NCBI GenBank assembly: GCA_964408945.1
Contig: CAYPBJ010000004.1
Location: forward strand, 82,247 to 146,246
Direction: 5' to 3'
From: VMCP01 sp964408945
GTDB taxonomy: Bacteria > Bacteroidota > Bacteroidia > NS11-12g > UBA955
Length of the DNA stretch: 64,000 bases
A model generated the notes under the pieces. It was not told where the DNA came from and ran no database searches. It was given only the letters and a program-made list of their open reading frames with translations. Position 1 is the first letter of the stretch. The number at the start of each line of letters is the position of its first letter. Both the position numbers and the translations under genes were made by a program. Positions 34,783 through 43,058 of the stretch are shown in pieces.

Positions 34783-34880
34783 ATAAGCTCCTCACTAAAT
34801 GCATGCAGATTTCTGTTATAATTTTGGCATAAATATAACTGATAAGATGTAACAATCGATAACATTAGCATAATTTCACT

Positions 34881-34888
34881 TAACTTTG
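34881..34888 (+). promoter_or_regulatory. -7 promoter box for the GxxExxY gene
   Basis: TAACTTTG is an exact TAnnTTTG, 17 bases before the ATG at 34906. A longer reading frame starting with GTG at 34888 would begin inside this box, so the ATG is preferred. Confidence 0.42.
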
Positions 34889-34905
34889 TGTACTGTCTGA
34901 ATTTT

Positions 34906-35307
34906 ATGACTGAATATTTAAATAACGAGGAAGAATTAGCACACGTCATTATTGGCAAAGCCATTGAAATACATAAACAACTTGGTCCAGGCTTGCCCAA
35001 GGAAGTTTACATTCAATGCCTTGAATTAGAATTCCAAGAAGACTCCATGGATTTTCAATACAACCAGCTTTTACCCGTTGTCTATAAAGGTTTACGTATT
35101 GAAGATGTTATTCAGTTGGATTTTATTGTATCCGGACAAGTTTGTATTGAAGTAATTACTGATATCGAGGTTTCTGATATTTACATTCAAAGAATGCTAA
35201 AAACAATTAGAAGCAATGATTTTAAATTAGGTTTGATTATCAACTTCAACTCTACACTTCTCAAAAATGGTATTAGAAGAGTTAGCAATAACCGTCCTAC
35301 TATTTAA
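34906..35307 (+). CDS. GxxExxY family protein
   Basis: A 133-residue protein of the GxxExxY family, often found in Bacteroidota and cyanobacteria and of unproven function. The naming motif appears in altered form as Gly-Leu-Pro-Lys-Glu-Val-Tyr near residues 28-34. Later, Leu-Asp-Phe-Ile-Val-x-x-x-Val-Cys-Ile-Glu-Val stands where members have Asp-Leu-x-Val-x-x-x-Ile-x-Val-Glu-Leu-Lys, resembling a PD-(D/E)xK nuclease core with the Lys lost. The C-terminal Lys-Leu-Gly-Leu-Ile-Ile-Asn-Phe is typical. It stands alone between pyrC and a minus-strand gene. The 57 bases after it hold nothing I can name. Confidence 0.7.
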   Translation: MTEYLNNEEELAHVIIGKAIEIHKQLGPGLPKEVYIQCLELEFQEDSMDFQYNQLLPVVYKGLRIEDVIQLDFIVSGQVCIEVITDIEVSDIYIQRMLKTIRSNDFKLGLIINFNSTLLKNGIRRVSNNRPTI

Positions 35308-35364
35308 GTTCAATAATATCCCACGTCATATTCAACACTCATTTTATCTTTTGGGAGATATCTT

Positions 35365-37845
35365 TTAACGAAGTAATAAGAAGTCACCGTACAGAGTTCT
35401 TCTTACATTGTCGCATCCTACCCAAGTAATCGTGTATACATATACCCCTTCTGGTGCTTCTTGTCCATTAATTCTCCCATCCCAATTTAAGTTTGGATTA
35501 TTGAATTCAGCTAATTTTTCACCCCATCGATTAAATAATTTAACGTTGTATTCCGCACCTTCAACTTTATATTGGGAATTAGGATAAATATCGTTTAATT
35601 CATCTCCATTGGGCGTGAAGGCACTTGGCATATAAATATCAACGGGGAATAAATTCTTTCTTTTGATTATTAGCACAGAATCTCTAGACTTACACCCTTC
35701 GAAATCTATGATTTCTACCCAATACACTCCAGAGTCGTATGCAATTATTTCTTTTTTAGTGGATCCTGTATTCCATAAGTAACTTCGCATACCAGACCCA
35801 GCTGTTAAAAGTGGTTTCTCAGATAAACAATACGTTGTATCCGGCCCTAGATTCAACGCCGGATTTGGAAATAATTGTATATTGATTGAATCTTTTTCAA
35901 TACACCCATTCGAATTTATTACGGTAATATAAAGTGGACCAGATTTTGTGAGTCTAAACGTTGTATTGGTAACTTCGTTATTCCAAACTACTGATTTAAA
36001 ATTATTTGAGGGACTTTTAATCAGGGTATCTATCTTGTTACAGAATCGCAAATCATTTCCTAATTCCAATTCATTTGGGAAATTGGTTAAGGTGAATGTA
36101 TCTCTTGCAGAACAAAGTGCAACTTGAGCCCTAACATAATATTCTCCAGGAATTTTAGTGGTCATATTTTTACCTGAAACTCCATTGCTCCAAGTAAAAA
36201 GCGCTGTTGGATCTGGACTAAGAGCAGTAAATGTCACATTATAATTTGGACAAACCTGCGTATCATTTACAAAAACTTTGACATCTGATTGTTGAATAAT
36301 TTGAATTGAATCTTGACTTAAGCATTTATTAATGGTTGTAGCTGTTACCTTATATTTGGAAGGCTTATTAACAGTAATATTGGGCGTCGTTTGACCATTA
36401 CTCCAAAGGAAAGTGGTTGTGGAGCTCATGTTGGTGGTTAAAACTCTCGTAAAATCATCATAGCTACAAAAAATTGTATCTCCTTTGGCGTCTACTTTTT
36501 CTCTGTCGTAGGCGATTATTATTGTATCATACCAAGTACATGTTTTATTTGTTACCGCTAAGATGTAGGTTCCAGCGTTACTAACTACCAAAGAATCTGT
36601 TCTAGCACCTGAGCTCCACCTATATTCTTCACCTGGAATATTCGATTTTAAAGTCATAGTTACTTTATCACAGAGTGTGGTATCTCGTGGTAACTTTGGT
36701 TTTTGTGGCTCCACCACAATTACTTTGGCTTTGAAGCTATCCGCGCAGGTGGTTTTATAGGCAATTAACGTTACTTCGTATGTCCCCGGGCCTGGAAAAC
36801 TAAATGTTGGTCTCGCTATATTTGACGTATCTGCATTTGTACCTGATACGCCAAAGTCCCAATGATACCTTTGGGCGCCAGAACTTAAATTTTGAAATTG
36901 ATAGGAGTAACCACAAACATATTTGGGTGCAAAAAACGATGCAACTACATCAACTACACAACTTTGCACATTAAACTGATAATCTCTGATACCTTCTGCT
37001 ACCAACTTGCCTTTTCTATATTCTTTTACAGAAATACCAACCACAAATTGACCTACTCTTGTTGGAGTAAGGGTTAAAAGACCCGTTTCAGGATTGATAT
37101 TCATAGAGGGATTACCATCAATTGGGTCATCAAAAGTGTATGAATTGCGCCATTGTAATTGGGTAAAGGGTGGTTTTTCAAGCAAACCAGAGTTTCCATT
37201 GTTTGGACGCGGATTATTTTGATCGGCTCCTAAATAGGGGGTAATCAATGAGTACACCAAACTATCACCATCTGCATCTGTTGCGCTATGATCGAACTTT
37301 AAAGCTGTATTTGTGCATAAAAAATTGGGGGGTAATTCTTTAAAAACAGCTGAAGTATTTGCAAATCCAACGTCACTCACATTGGGTATGAATGCCCAAT
37401 AATTTGCACCAGTAGCTCCGGGAGCGACAATATTAGTTATTGAGCCGTTTCTACAGCATCTTTGAAAAGACATGAAATAACCACCTTTGGTCGCTGGAAG
37501 CGTTACAGTAGTTTCATAATAATAATGATCTACGCAAGCATTAGGTGTAACTTTTAAACAGTTGTAATTAGTTTTTTGAATTCTTGTTGGACCTTTTCTT
37601 GATACATAAATTGGATATCCTGAAAGAATATTCCGTGTGTCTCCATTGAAAATTCCAATGATTGCAGTTTCATCAGATTGGATGGCATCCGCATTCCCAT
37701 TCAAACAATCAATGTAAACATCAAGTCGGATTCTGTATTGATTATTGCCTAAGTATTTATACGTCATTTCACCGCCCACAATATGGGTTGCCTCAAGATC
37801 AAATAATCTTAAAAAAATGAGCAGTATGACCGTAATGTTCTTCAC
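35365..37845 (-). CDS. Type IX secreted protein with PKD domain and gliding-type C-terminus
   Basis: An 826-residue exported protein. The GTG at 37845 gives a compact signal peptide (Lys-Asn-Ile-Thr-Val-Ile-Leu-Leu) ending near Glu-Ala-Thr-His; there is no ATG upstream. The N-terminal region (about 20-290) starts with Thr-His-Ile-Val-Gly-Gly-Glu-Met-Thr-Tyr, a pattern shared by many Bacteroidota adhesin-like proteins. A PKD domain follows (about 300-385), then five Ig-like repeats of about 80 residues with Tyr-x-Trp-Ser-x-Gly cores. The last 85 residues, with Ala-Phe-Thr-Pro-Asn-Gly-Asp and Phe-Asn-Arg-Trp-Gly, form a type B sorting domain. It is likely a surface protein for adhesion or gliding. 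Confidence 0.88.
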   Translation of the reverse strand: MKNITVILLIFLRLFDLEATHIVGGEMTYKYLGNNQYRIRLDVYIDCLNGNADAIQSDETAIIGIFNGDTRNILSGYPIYVSRKGPTRIQKTNYNCLKVTPNACVDHYYYETTVTLPATKGGYFMSFQRCCRNGSITNIVAPGATGANYWAFIPNVSDVGFANTSAVFKELPPNFLCTNTALKFDHSATDADGDSLVYSLITPYLGADQNNPRPNNGNSGLLEKPPFTQLQWRNSYTFDDPIDGNPSMNINPETGLLTLTPTRVGQFVVGISVKEYRKGKLVAEGIRDYQFNVQSCVVDVVASFFAPKYVCGYSYQFQNLSSGAQRYHWDFGVSGTNADTSNIARPTFSFPGPGTYEVTLIAYKTTCADSFKAKVIVVEPQKPKLPRDTTLCDKVTMTLKSNIPGEEYRWSSGARTDSLVVSNAGTYILAVTNKTCTWYDTIIIAYDREKVDAKGDTIFCSYDDFTRVLTTNMSSTTTFLWSNGQTTPNITVNKPSKYKVTATTINKCLSQDSIQIIQQSDVKVFVNDTQVCPNYNVTFTALSPDPTALFTWSNGVSGKNMTTKIPGEYYVRAQVALCSARDTFTLTNFPNELELGNDLRFCNKIDTLIKSPSNNFKSVVWNNEVTNTTFRLTKSGPLYITVINSNGCIEKDSINIQLFPNPALNLGPDTTYCLSEKPLLTAGSGMRSYLWNTGSTKKEIIAYDSGVYWVEIIDFEGCKSRDSVLIIKRKNLFPVDIYMPSAFTPNGDELNDIYPNSQYKVEGAEYNVKLFNRWGEKLAEFNNPNLNWDGRINGQEAPEGVYVYTITWVGCDNVRRTLYGDFLLLR

Positions 37846-37940
37846 AAATAATTTACACAAGTCTAAGTTACTTCAATATCAATGTTACAACAAACATATG
37901 ACACAAAAGTATCAAAGAATGTTGCTTTTTGTGTAAGAAT

Positions 37941-38432
37941 TTACGACAGATATACCTGTAAATCAGAGTTTTGTGTATTGTCAAAATACACATGATCTCT
38001 TAACGTGGTTGCAATTGACACTCCCACAAAGTTTGCATGAATCGGAAAATTGCGGTATTCCCTTTGTGCTAAGAATAGAGTTTCTATTTTGTTTACACCT
38101 TTTTTAAAACAATAATCTGCTGCTATAAAAGCTGTTTTACCAGAATTTAATACGTCATCAATGATCACAACGGTATGGCTTTCATTGAGATTTTCTGCAG
38201 AACTATTGATCTCACCTTCTGAGTTGATTGAAATATTTTGAAGATCTAATTGAATATTGGGTAGGTATTTCTTCAAAAATTCAAGAACCATCTCCGCAAT
38301 GAAATGCCCCCTTTCATTCAATCCAATTAAGACTAAATTGGATGAATTTAAATTACTCTCGGCCACTTGAACTGCCAAACGTTCAATAATGAGTTGGATT
38401 TCTTTATGTTTTAAAATTATTTGGCGACTCAT
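37941..38432 (-). CDS. PyrR-like phosphoribosyltransferase
   Basis: A 163-residue type I phosphoribosyltransferase-fold protein. The PRPP loop is Val-Ile-Ile-Asp-Asp-Val-Leu-Asn-Ser-Gly-Lys-Thr near residues 89-100, matching the PyrR/uracil PRTase pattern Asp-Asp-Val-Leu-x-x-Gly-x-Thr. PyrR proteins regulate pyr mRNA in Gram-positives and have weak uracil PRTase activity; in Bacteroidota the enzymatic role is likelier. It lies 4 bases after hscB in the rseP-hscB run, a mixed operon with no evident theme. The 95 bases downstream contain only a weak hairpin (37901-37934). Confidence 0.8.
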   Translation of the reverse strand: MSRQIILKHKEIQLIIERLAVQVAESNLNSSNLVLIGLNERGHFIAEMVLEFLKKYLPNIQLDLQNISINSEGEINSSAENLNESHTVVIIDDVLNSGKTAFIAADYCFKKGVNKIETLFLAQREYRNFPIHANFVGVSIATTLRDHVYFDNTQNSDLQVYLS

Positions 38433-38436
38433 AGTG

Positions 38437-38901
38437 TTAAAATTCTTGAATACCTTTTGAGTTTTTCTCTAGGCGATTATAATATTTATTTTTTTGATAC
38501 CAAACTGCTAATTTAACAATGCTTTCTTCGGAATTATCGAAACTTCTTGCAATTTCTAAAAATTCAGCATCTGAAGTTTGTATTAATTCATCAATTTTTG
38601 ATTTAAAAGATTCTTTATTCTCATCTTCCATCATTTCACTGATTTCCATCATTTCAAATAGGAAACCGGGTGGCAATGTAGTTGCGTCATTAGTTTCAAT
38701 TTGATTTAACTCAAGAATCAATTTTATCCTGCTTTCTCTGTCTTTCAGTATGGTGTACGCTTTATTGATTTGTTCAGAATCTAAAATGTTTCCGCCATGA
38801 TCTGGATGTGCGTTTTGTTGTTCTTGGATATATGCTTTTCTGAGATTTACTAAGTCTATTTCTACAGAAATAGGCAGATTAAAAACTTCAAAAGCATTCA
38901 T
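38437..38901 (-). CDS. Iron-sulphur assembly co-chaperone HscB-like J protein
   Basis: A 154-residue J-domain protein. The His-Pro-Asp motif required to stimulate a DnaK/HscA ATPase is at about residues 33-35 (Asn-Ala-His-Pro-Asp-His-Gly). The J domain is followed by Pro-Pro-Gly-Phe-Leu-Phe-Glu-Met-Met-Glu, the IscU-contacting Leu/Pro region of HscB, and a helical C-terminal domain. This order and the size (E. coli HscB has 171 residues) favour HscB over generic DnaJ. No isc or suf genes are nearby. It begins 13 bases after rseP. Confidence 0.83.
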   Translation of the reverse strand: MNAFEVFNLPISVEIDLVNLRKAYIQEQQNAHPDHGGNILDSEQINKAYTILKDRESRIKLILELNQIETNDATTLPPGFLFEMMEISEMMEDENKESFKSKIDELIQTSDAEFLEIARSFDNSEESIVKLAVWYQKNKYYNRLEKNSKGIQEF

Positions 38902-38914
38902 CGCAAATTACAAA

Positions 38915-40258
38915 TTAAAAACCTAGGGCTCTTGAAATATCTACCCAGAAGATAAAAACAAAAAGACTCAATAGTATAGCCATTCCTATGATTTGGCCAA
39001 TGTAAAGTACTTTATCGTTTACTGGTCGGCGGAAGATAATTTCATACATCAAGAACATTACGTGTCCACCATCTAATGCAGGGATAGGAAGAATATTCAT
39101 CAACGCCAAGGCAAGTGAAATAGTGGCAGTTAATGACCAAAAATTGAGCCAATCCCAAGTACTTCCATACATTTGAGCGATACCTATTGGACCTGCCAAA
39201 GAGTTTTTAGGATTGACTTTACCAGAGACCATTTTGGATAAACCTGCGGCATTCGCAGAAATTAAACCGGCAGACTTTTCTGCTCCCATTACCATAGATT
39301 CTCCGAGTGAATAGCTAACCGTTTTCTCTAATCCTTCGAATCCATAAATTTTGGGTTGAAATCCTAAGGTTCCGTCTTCATTTATGGTTATATATGCCTT
39401 TCTTGTTGCACCTTTAGAATCTTCAACCATAAATTCAGCGGTTTCGCCTGCCTTGTTTTGAAGAATTTCTTTAAATTCAAAGAATGAACCGAATAATTGC
39501 GAATCAATACTGATAAATTTATCACCCTCTTTTATTCCAGATTTGGATGCAGGACTTCCACCAACTACCTGTTTAACTGAAAATTGAAAACGAGGTGAAA
39601 TGAGGGGAAGGTCTGAATTTAAGCTTAGTTTATTTTCAATGTCCGCAGGAAGAAGAACATTGGTATCACGGCCATTTCTAATCAAAGATATTTCTTTATG
39701 TTCATTTGTTAGAAAAGAAGGATCGGCAAATTCAGATAATAGATTTTCAACTGTATTTCCATTCAGTTTGGTGATTTGATCGCCTGTTTGAAGACCCAAA
39801 GTTCGTGCATTAGGACTGGCATAAATACCGCCGTTTGAGTTGATGGCTTTATTGGGGATGTATGATTCTCCTTGACTGAAGATTAATCCAGAAATTATTA
39901 CAACACCTAAAATAACGTTCACCACTACTCCACCAATCATGACAATCAGTCGTTGCCATGCGGGCTTAGACCTAAACTCCCAAGGTTGAGGCTCAGAAGC
40001 TAACTGGTTTTTGTCTAAACTCTCATCAATCATACCAGCAATTTTTACATATCCCCCTAGCGGCAACCAACCAATACCGTATTCTGTATCGCCTTTTTTA
40101 AAGCTAAATAGTTTAAATCCCCAAGCATCAAAAAAGAGATAGAATTTTTCAACTTTTATACCAAATGCCCTTGCGGCTAAAAAATGCCCCAATTCGTGCA
40201 GCGTTACAATAAGTCCAAGAGCGGCAAAAAACTGGAGCAGAGTTATTAACGTATTCAT
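38915..40258 (-). CDS. rseP: Site-2 protease RseP
   Basis: A 447-residue intramembrane zinc metalloprotease that cuts anti-sigma factors or signal-peptide remnants within the inner membrane. The zinc motif His-Glu-Leu-Gly-His lies at residues 21-25 in the first membrane segment, and the third ligand, Asp, is in Asn-Ile-Leu-Pro-Ile-Pro-Ala-Leu-Asp-Gly-Gly-His near 392-403. Two PDZ-like regions lie between (about 130-300), with Gly-Asp-Gln-Ile and Gly-Asp-Lys-Phe elements. Four membrane segments fit the family. Its anti-sigma substrate is not in the window. An exact -7 box lies 8 bases upstream. Confidence 0.95.
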   Translation of the reverse strand: MNTLITLLQFFAALGLIVTLHELGHFLAARAFGIKVEKFYLFFDAWGFKLFSFKKGDTEYGIGWLPLGGYVKIAGMIDESLDKNQLASEPQPWEFRSKPAWQRLIVMIGGVVVNVILGVVIISGLIFSQGESYIPNKAINSNGGIYASPNARTLGLQTGDQITKLNGNTVENLLSEFADPSFLTNEHKEISLIRNGRDTNVLLPADIENKLSLNSDLPLISPRFQFSVKQVVGGSPASKSGIKEGDKFISIDSQLFGSFFEFKEILQNKAGETAEFMVEDSKGATRKAYITINEDGTLGFQPKIYGFEGLEKTVSYSLGESMVMGAEKSAGLISANAAGLSKMVSGKVNPKNSLAGPIGIAQMYGSTWDWLNFWSLTATISLALALMNILPIPALDGGHVMFLMYEIIFRRPVNDKVLYIGQIIGMAILLSLFVFIFWVDISRALGF

Positions 40259-40266
40259 GTGATTTG

Positions 40267-40274
40267 CAAATTTA
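40267..40274 (-). promoter_or_regulatory. -7 promoter box for rseP-hscB-pyrR-like
   Basis: TAAATTTG on the minus strand is an exact TAnnTTTG, 8 bases before the rseP ATG. Confidence 0.45.
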
Positions 40275-40280
40275 AGATAA

Positions 40281-40727
40281 CTAAAGGGGTTTTATCATTT
40301 TTTTGTGCGGTATTCCGACCTCGGTAAACCAATCTCCGACCAAAGTATATCCTAAGGTCAAATAAAAGGGAATAGCGTTTTCGCGAGCATGCAATGAAAT
40401 TTCATTGAAATTCCTTGATTTTAAAAGCCGCTCAGCTTCAATGACCATGATTTTACCAATTCCTTGGCCTTGGTATTTTTCACTGACAGCAACTTGCCTC
40501 ATTTTAGCAACGTTAAGATCACTCATGGGAGAAATTATCAGACATGCTATACATTCTGATTGAAAAAACACCCCTAAGTGCCAATCTCGTTTATCTGGCG
40601 CTAATTGTTCCTTTGAAAATTGAAGATTGATAGGTTTTCGCAGTACTTGATTTCTCAATGCGAGAGATTGGTAATACTCTGAAGACCTGTAATCAAACCA
40701 ACGTGTTGAGAGTAAACTCAAATTCAT
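40281..40727 (-). CDS. GNAT family N-acetyltransferase
   Basis: A 148-residue acetyltransferase-fold protein using acetyl-CoA. The acetyl-CoA loop is Gln-Gly-Gln-Gly-Ile-Gly-Lys (Q/R-x-x-G-x-G/A) near residues 88-94, following Met-Arg-Gln-Val-Ala-Val. The tail Tyr-Thr-Leu-Val-Gly-Asp-Trp-Phe-Thr-Glu-Val-Gly-Ile-Pro-His is like that of several small GNAT proteins. The substrate is unknown. The ATG at 40727 overlaps the maeB stop as ATGA, so translation is probably coupled; an in-frame ATG at 40748 would instead overlap maeB by 25 bases. Confidence 0.88.
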   Translation of the reverse strand: MNLSLLSTRWFDYRSSEYYQSLALRNQVLRKPINLQFSKEQLAPDKRDWHLGVFFQSECIACLIISPMSDLNVAKMRQVAVSEKYQGQGIGKIMVIEAERLLKSRNFNEISLHARENAIPFYLTLGYTLVGDWFTEVGIPHKKMIKPL

Positions 40728-42991
40728 TGACGACTTTGGGCTTCGCAAACACCAAGGGCAACCATATTCATAATTTCACGAACATTGGAACTGTGATGAA
40801 GAATATGAACGGTTTTATTCATTCCCAACAATACAGGTCCAATTGCTTCAGCCATTCCCATAGTTCTAAGAATTTGATACGCAGCATTTGCACTATTCAA
40901 ATCAGGGAAAATAAATGTATTGGCTGAACTTGAGCCTAATTTATTAAATGGGTATAGCTCAGCACGTTGTTCCCCGTCTAGAGCGTATATAGGTTGCATT
41001 TCGCCGTCAACCAATATTTCAGGGTCAGTCTGATGCAATTTGGTAACTACATTTCTGATTATTTCGGGGGATTTTCCGGTGTTTGATCCAAAGTTGGAAT
41101 ACGATAGCATAGCAATCTTAGGTTCAATTTGAAAATCTTTTACTCGTTTATGTACTAATTTAACCAAAGAATAAAGTTCGTCTTCGGATAGCTCTACATT
41201 TACGGTTGTATCGGCAAAAAACAATGGACCTTGTTTTGTCATCATGATGTGCATGCCGGCAATCCGACCTGAATCTTTTGAAATTCCTATTGAAAAAAGT
41301 GCTGGCTTCAGAGCTAATGGATAATTTCTTGTTAAGCCAGATATAAAAACATCGGCGTCACCAGTCTCCACCATCATAGAGCCAAAATAGTTTCTGTTGC
41401 GCATTTGATATTCAGCCTCGTAAGAGGTAACACCTTTTCTTCCACGCTTCTCAAAGAATCTTGCACCATATTCTGCTCTCTTTTGATCTTCTTTCCTTGG
41501 ATCGATGATTACAGCATCAGGAATATTGATGTTGTTTTCTTCCATCATCTTTCTGATCACCTCTTCTTTACCTAGAAGAATGGGTTTAGCAATTTTTTCG
41601 TTGAGACTTCCTTCGGCAGCTCTAAGAATTCTAACATTATCTGCTTCAGCAAAAACAACTCTTTTGGGAGATTTTTTGGCCCTAATCATTAAACGATTCA
41701 CAAAATCATTGTCTATACCCAATCGTTTTCTGAGGTCATTCTCGTAAGCGTTCCAATCTGTAATTGGAGCCTTAGAAACGCCGCTATCCATTGCTGCTTT
41801 TGCAACTGCTGGAGCTACAGTAGTAATCAAGCGTGGATCCATGGGTTTGGGAATGATGTAATTAGGACCAAACGTCATGTTTTTTTCATTGTAGGCCATC
41901 ATAACCACTTCGGGAACAGGTTCTTTAGCCAAGGATGCAATTGCTCTAACTGCAGCTAATTTCATTTCTTCATTAATTGCAGTTGCTCTAACATCTAAGG
42001 CCCCTCTAAAAATGAATGGAAAACCAAGAACGTTGTTCACTTGGTTGGGGAAATCACTTCGTCCAGTGGCCATGATTAGATCAGGACGAGTTTGTATAGC
42101 CAAATTATAATCAATCTCAGGGGTTGGGTTCGCCATGGCAAAAACGATGGGTTTTTCCGCCATGCTGAGAATCATTTCTGGAGAGAGAATGTTTCCTTTA
42201 CTTAATCCAACAAAAACATCAGCACCAACTAATGATTCTTCCAATGTTTCAGCGGTAGATGTAGTCGCAAATTGGCTCTTGTATTTATCTAGATTATCGC
42301 GTCTAACAGAGATTACCCCTTTTGAATCAAGCATAATCAGATTCTTTTTTTGAATCCCAAGACTCACAAAAAGTTTGGTACAAGCAATAGCACTTGCACC
42401 TGCCCCGTTTACAACGAGTTTTACATCTTCAATATTCTTTCCAACTATTTCTAGAGCATTCAATAATCCCGCAGCGGAGATAATGGCTGTTCCATGTTGA
42501 TCATCGTGCATGATTGGGATGTTAAGCTCCTCTTTCAATCGTTCTTCTATCTCAAAGCTTTCGGGAGCTTTTATGTCTTCCAAGTTAATACCACCAAAAG
42601 TGGGTTCCATCGCTTTTACCACTTTAATGAAGTCTTCCACATTTTTGCAGTCTAATTCAATATCGAAAACATCAATATCTGCAAATAATTTGAATAATAC
42701 ACCCTTCCCTTCCATTACGGGTTTAGAAGCTTCAGGACCAATATCTCCCAAACCTAAAACGGCAGTACCGTTTGATATGACAGCAACTAGATTTCCTTTG
42801 GCCGTATATTTATAGACATCTTCTTTATTTTCAGCAATTTTCTCACAAGGTTCAGCAACTCCGGGTGAATAAGCCAATGCAAGATCAAATTGAGTTCTAG
42901 TAGGCTTGGTAGAAATCACTTCAATTTTACCAGGTCTGCCTTCAGCGTGATATGACAACGCATCAAAGTACTTCTTATTCTTATTTAACAT
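40724..42991 (-). CDS. maeB: NADP-dependent malic enzyme with phosphotransacetylase-like domain
   Basis: A 755-residue two-domain enzyme. Residues about 1-430 are malic enzyme, which decarboxylates malate to pyruvate with NADPH: Ala-Tyr-Ser-Pro-Gly-Val-Ala-Glu-Pro-Cys, the metal-site Met-His-Asp-Asp-Gln-His-Gly-Thr-Ala, and Val-Val-Asn-Gly-Ala-Gly-Ala-Ser-Ala for the nucleotide. Residues about 430-755 are a phosphotransacetylase-like domain, which in MaeB acts as an acetyl-CoA-responsive regulatory module rather than an active transferase. The domain order and length match MaeB. A -7 box stands 5 bases before the ATG. Confidence 0.96.
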   Translation of the reverse strand: MLNKNKKYFDALSYHAEGRPGKIEVISTKPTRTQFDLALAYSPGVAEPCEKIAENKEDVYKYTAKGNLVAVISNGTAVLGLGDIGPEASKPVMEGKGVLFKLFADIDVFDIELDCKNVEDFIKVVKAMEPTFGGINLEDIKAPESFEIEERLKEELNIPIMHDDQHGTAIISAAGLLNALEIVGKNIEDVKLVVNGAGASAIACTKLFVSLGIQKKNLIMLDSKGVISVRRDNLDKYKSQFATTSTAETLEESLVGADVFVGLSKGNILSPEMILSMAEKPIVFAMANPTPEIDYNLAIQTRPDLIMATGRSDFPNQVNNVLGFPFIFRGALDVRATAINEEMKLAAVRAIASLAKEPVPEVVMMAYNEKNMTFGPNYIIPKPMDPRLITTVAPAVAKAAMDSGVSKAPITDWNAYENDLRKRLGIDNDFVNRLMIRAKKSPKRVVFAEADNVRILRAAEGSLNEKIAKPILLGKEEVIRKMMEENNINIPDAVIIDPRKEDQKRAEYGARFFEKRGRKGVTSYEAEYQMRNRNYFGSMMVETGDADVFISGLTRNYPLALKPALFSIGISKDSGRIAGMHIMMTKQGPLFFADTTVNVELSEDELYSLVKLVHKRVKDFQIEPKIAMLSYSNFGSNTGKSPEIIRNVVTKLHQTDPEILVDGEMQPIYALDGEQRAELYPFNKLGSSSANTFIFPDLNSANAAYQILRTMGMAEAIGPVLLGMNKTVHILHHSSNVREIMNMVALGVCEAQSRQ

Positions 42992-42996
42992 TGCCG

Positions 42997-43004
42997 CAAA
43001 TTTA
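42997..43004 (-). promoter_or_regulatory. -7 promoter box for maeB
   Basis: TAAATTTG on the minus strand, an exact TAnnTTTG, 5 bases before the maeB ATG; transcription from it would give almost no leader. On the plus strand, TACCTTTT at 43028-43035 is a 7-of-8 candidate for the next gene. Confidence 0.45.
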
Positions 43005-43058
43005 AGTTTTCAATTTACATTCTCGTTTACCTTTTCCACCTTAAAGGTATAAAGGCCC

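Noticed and set aside
34888..34905. Extension of the GxxExxY gene to a GTG at 34888
   Set aside because: That start would lie within the TAACTTTG promoter box, and the extra six residues match nothing in the family.
37901..37934. Hairpin between the pyrR-like gene and the type IX substrate
   Set aside because: The stem is A/T-rich with a bulge and a 15-base loop, and no T-run follows on the relevant strand, so it is too weak to call a terminator.
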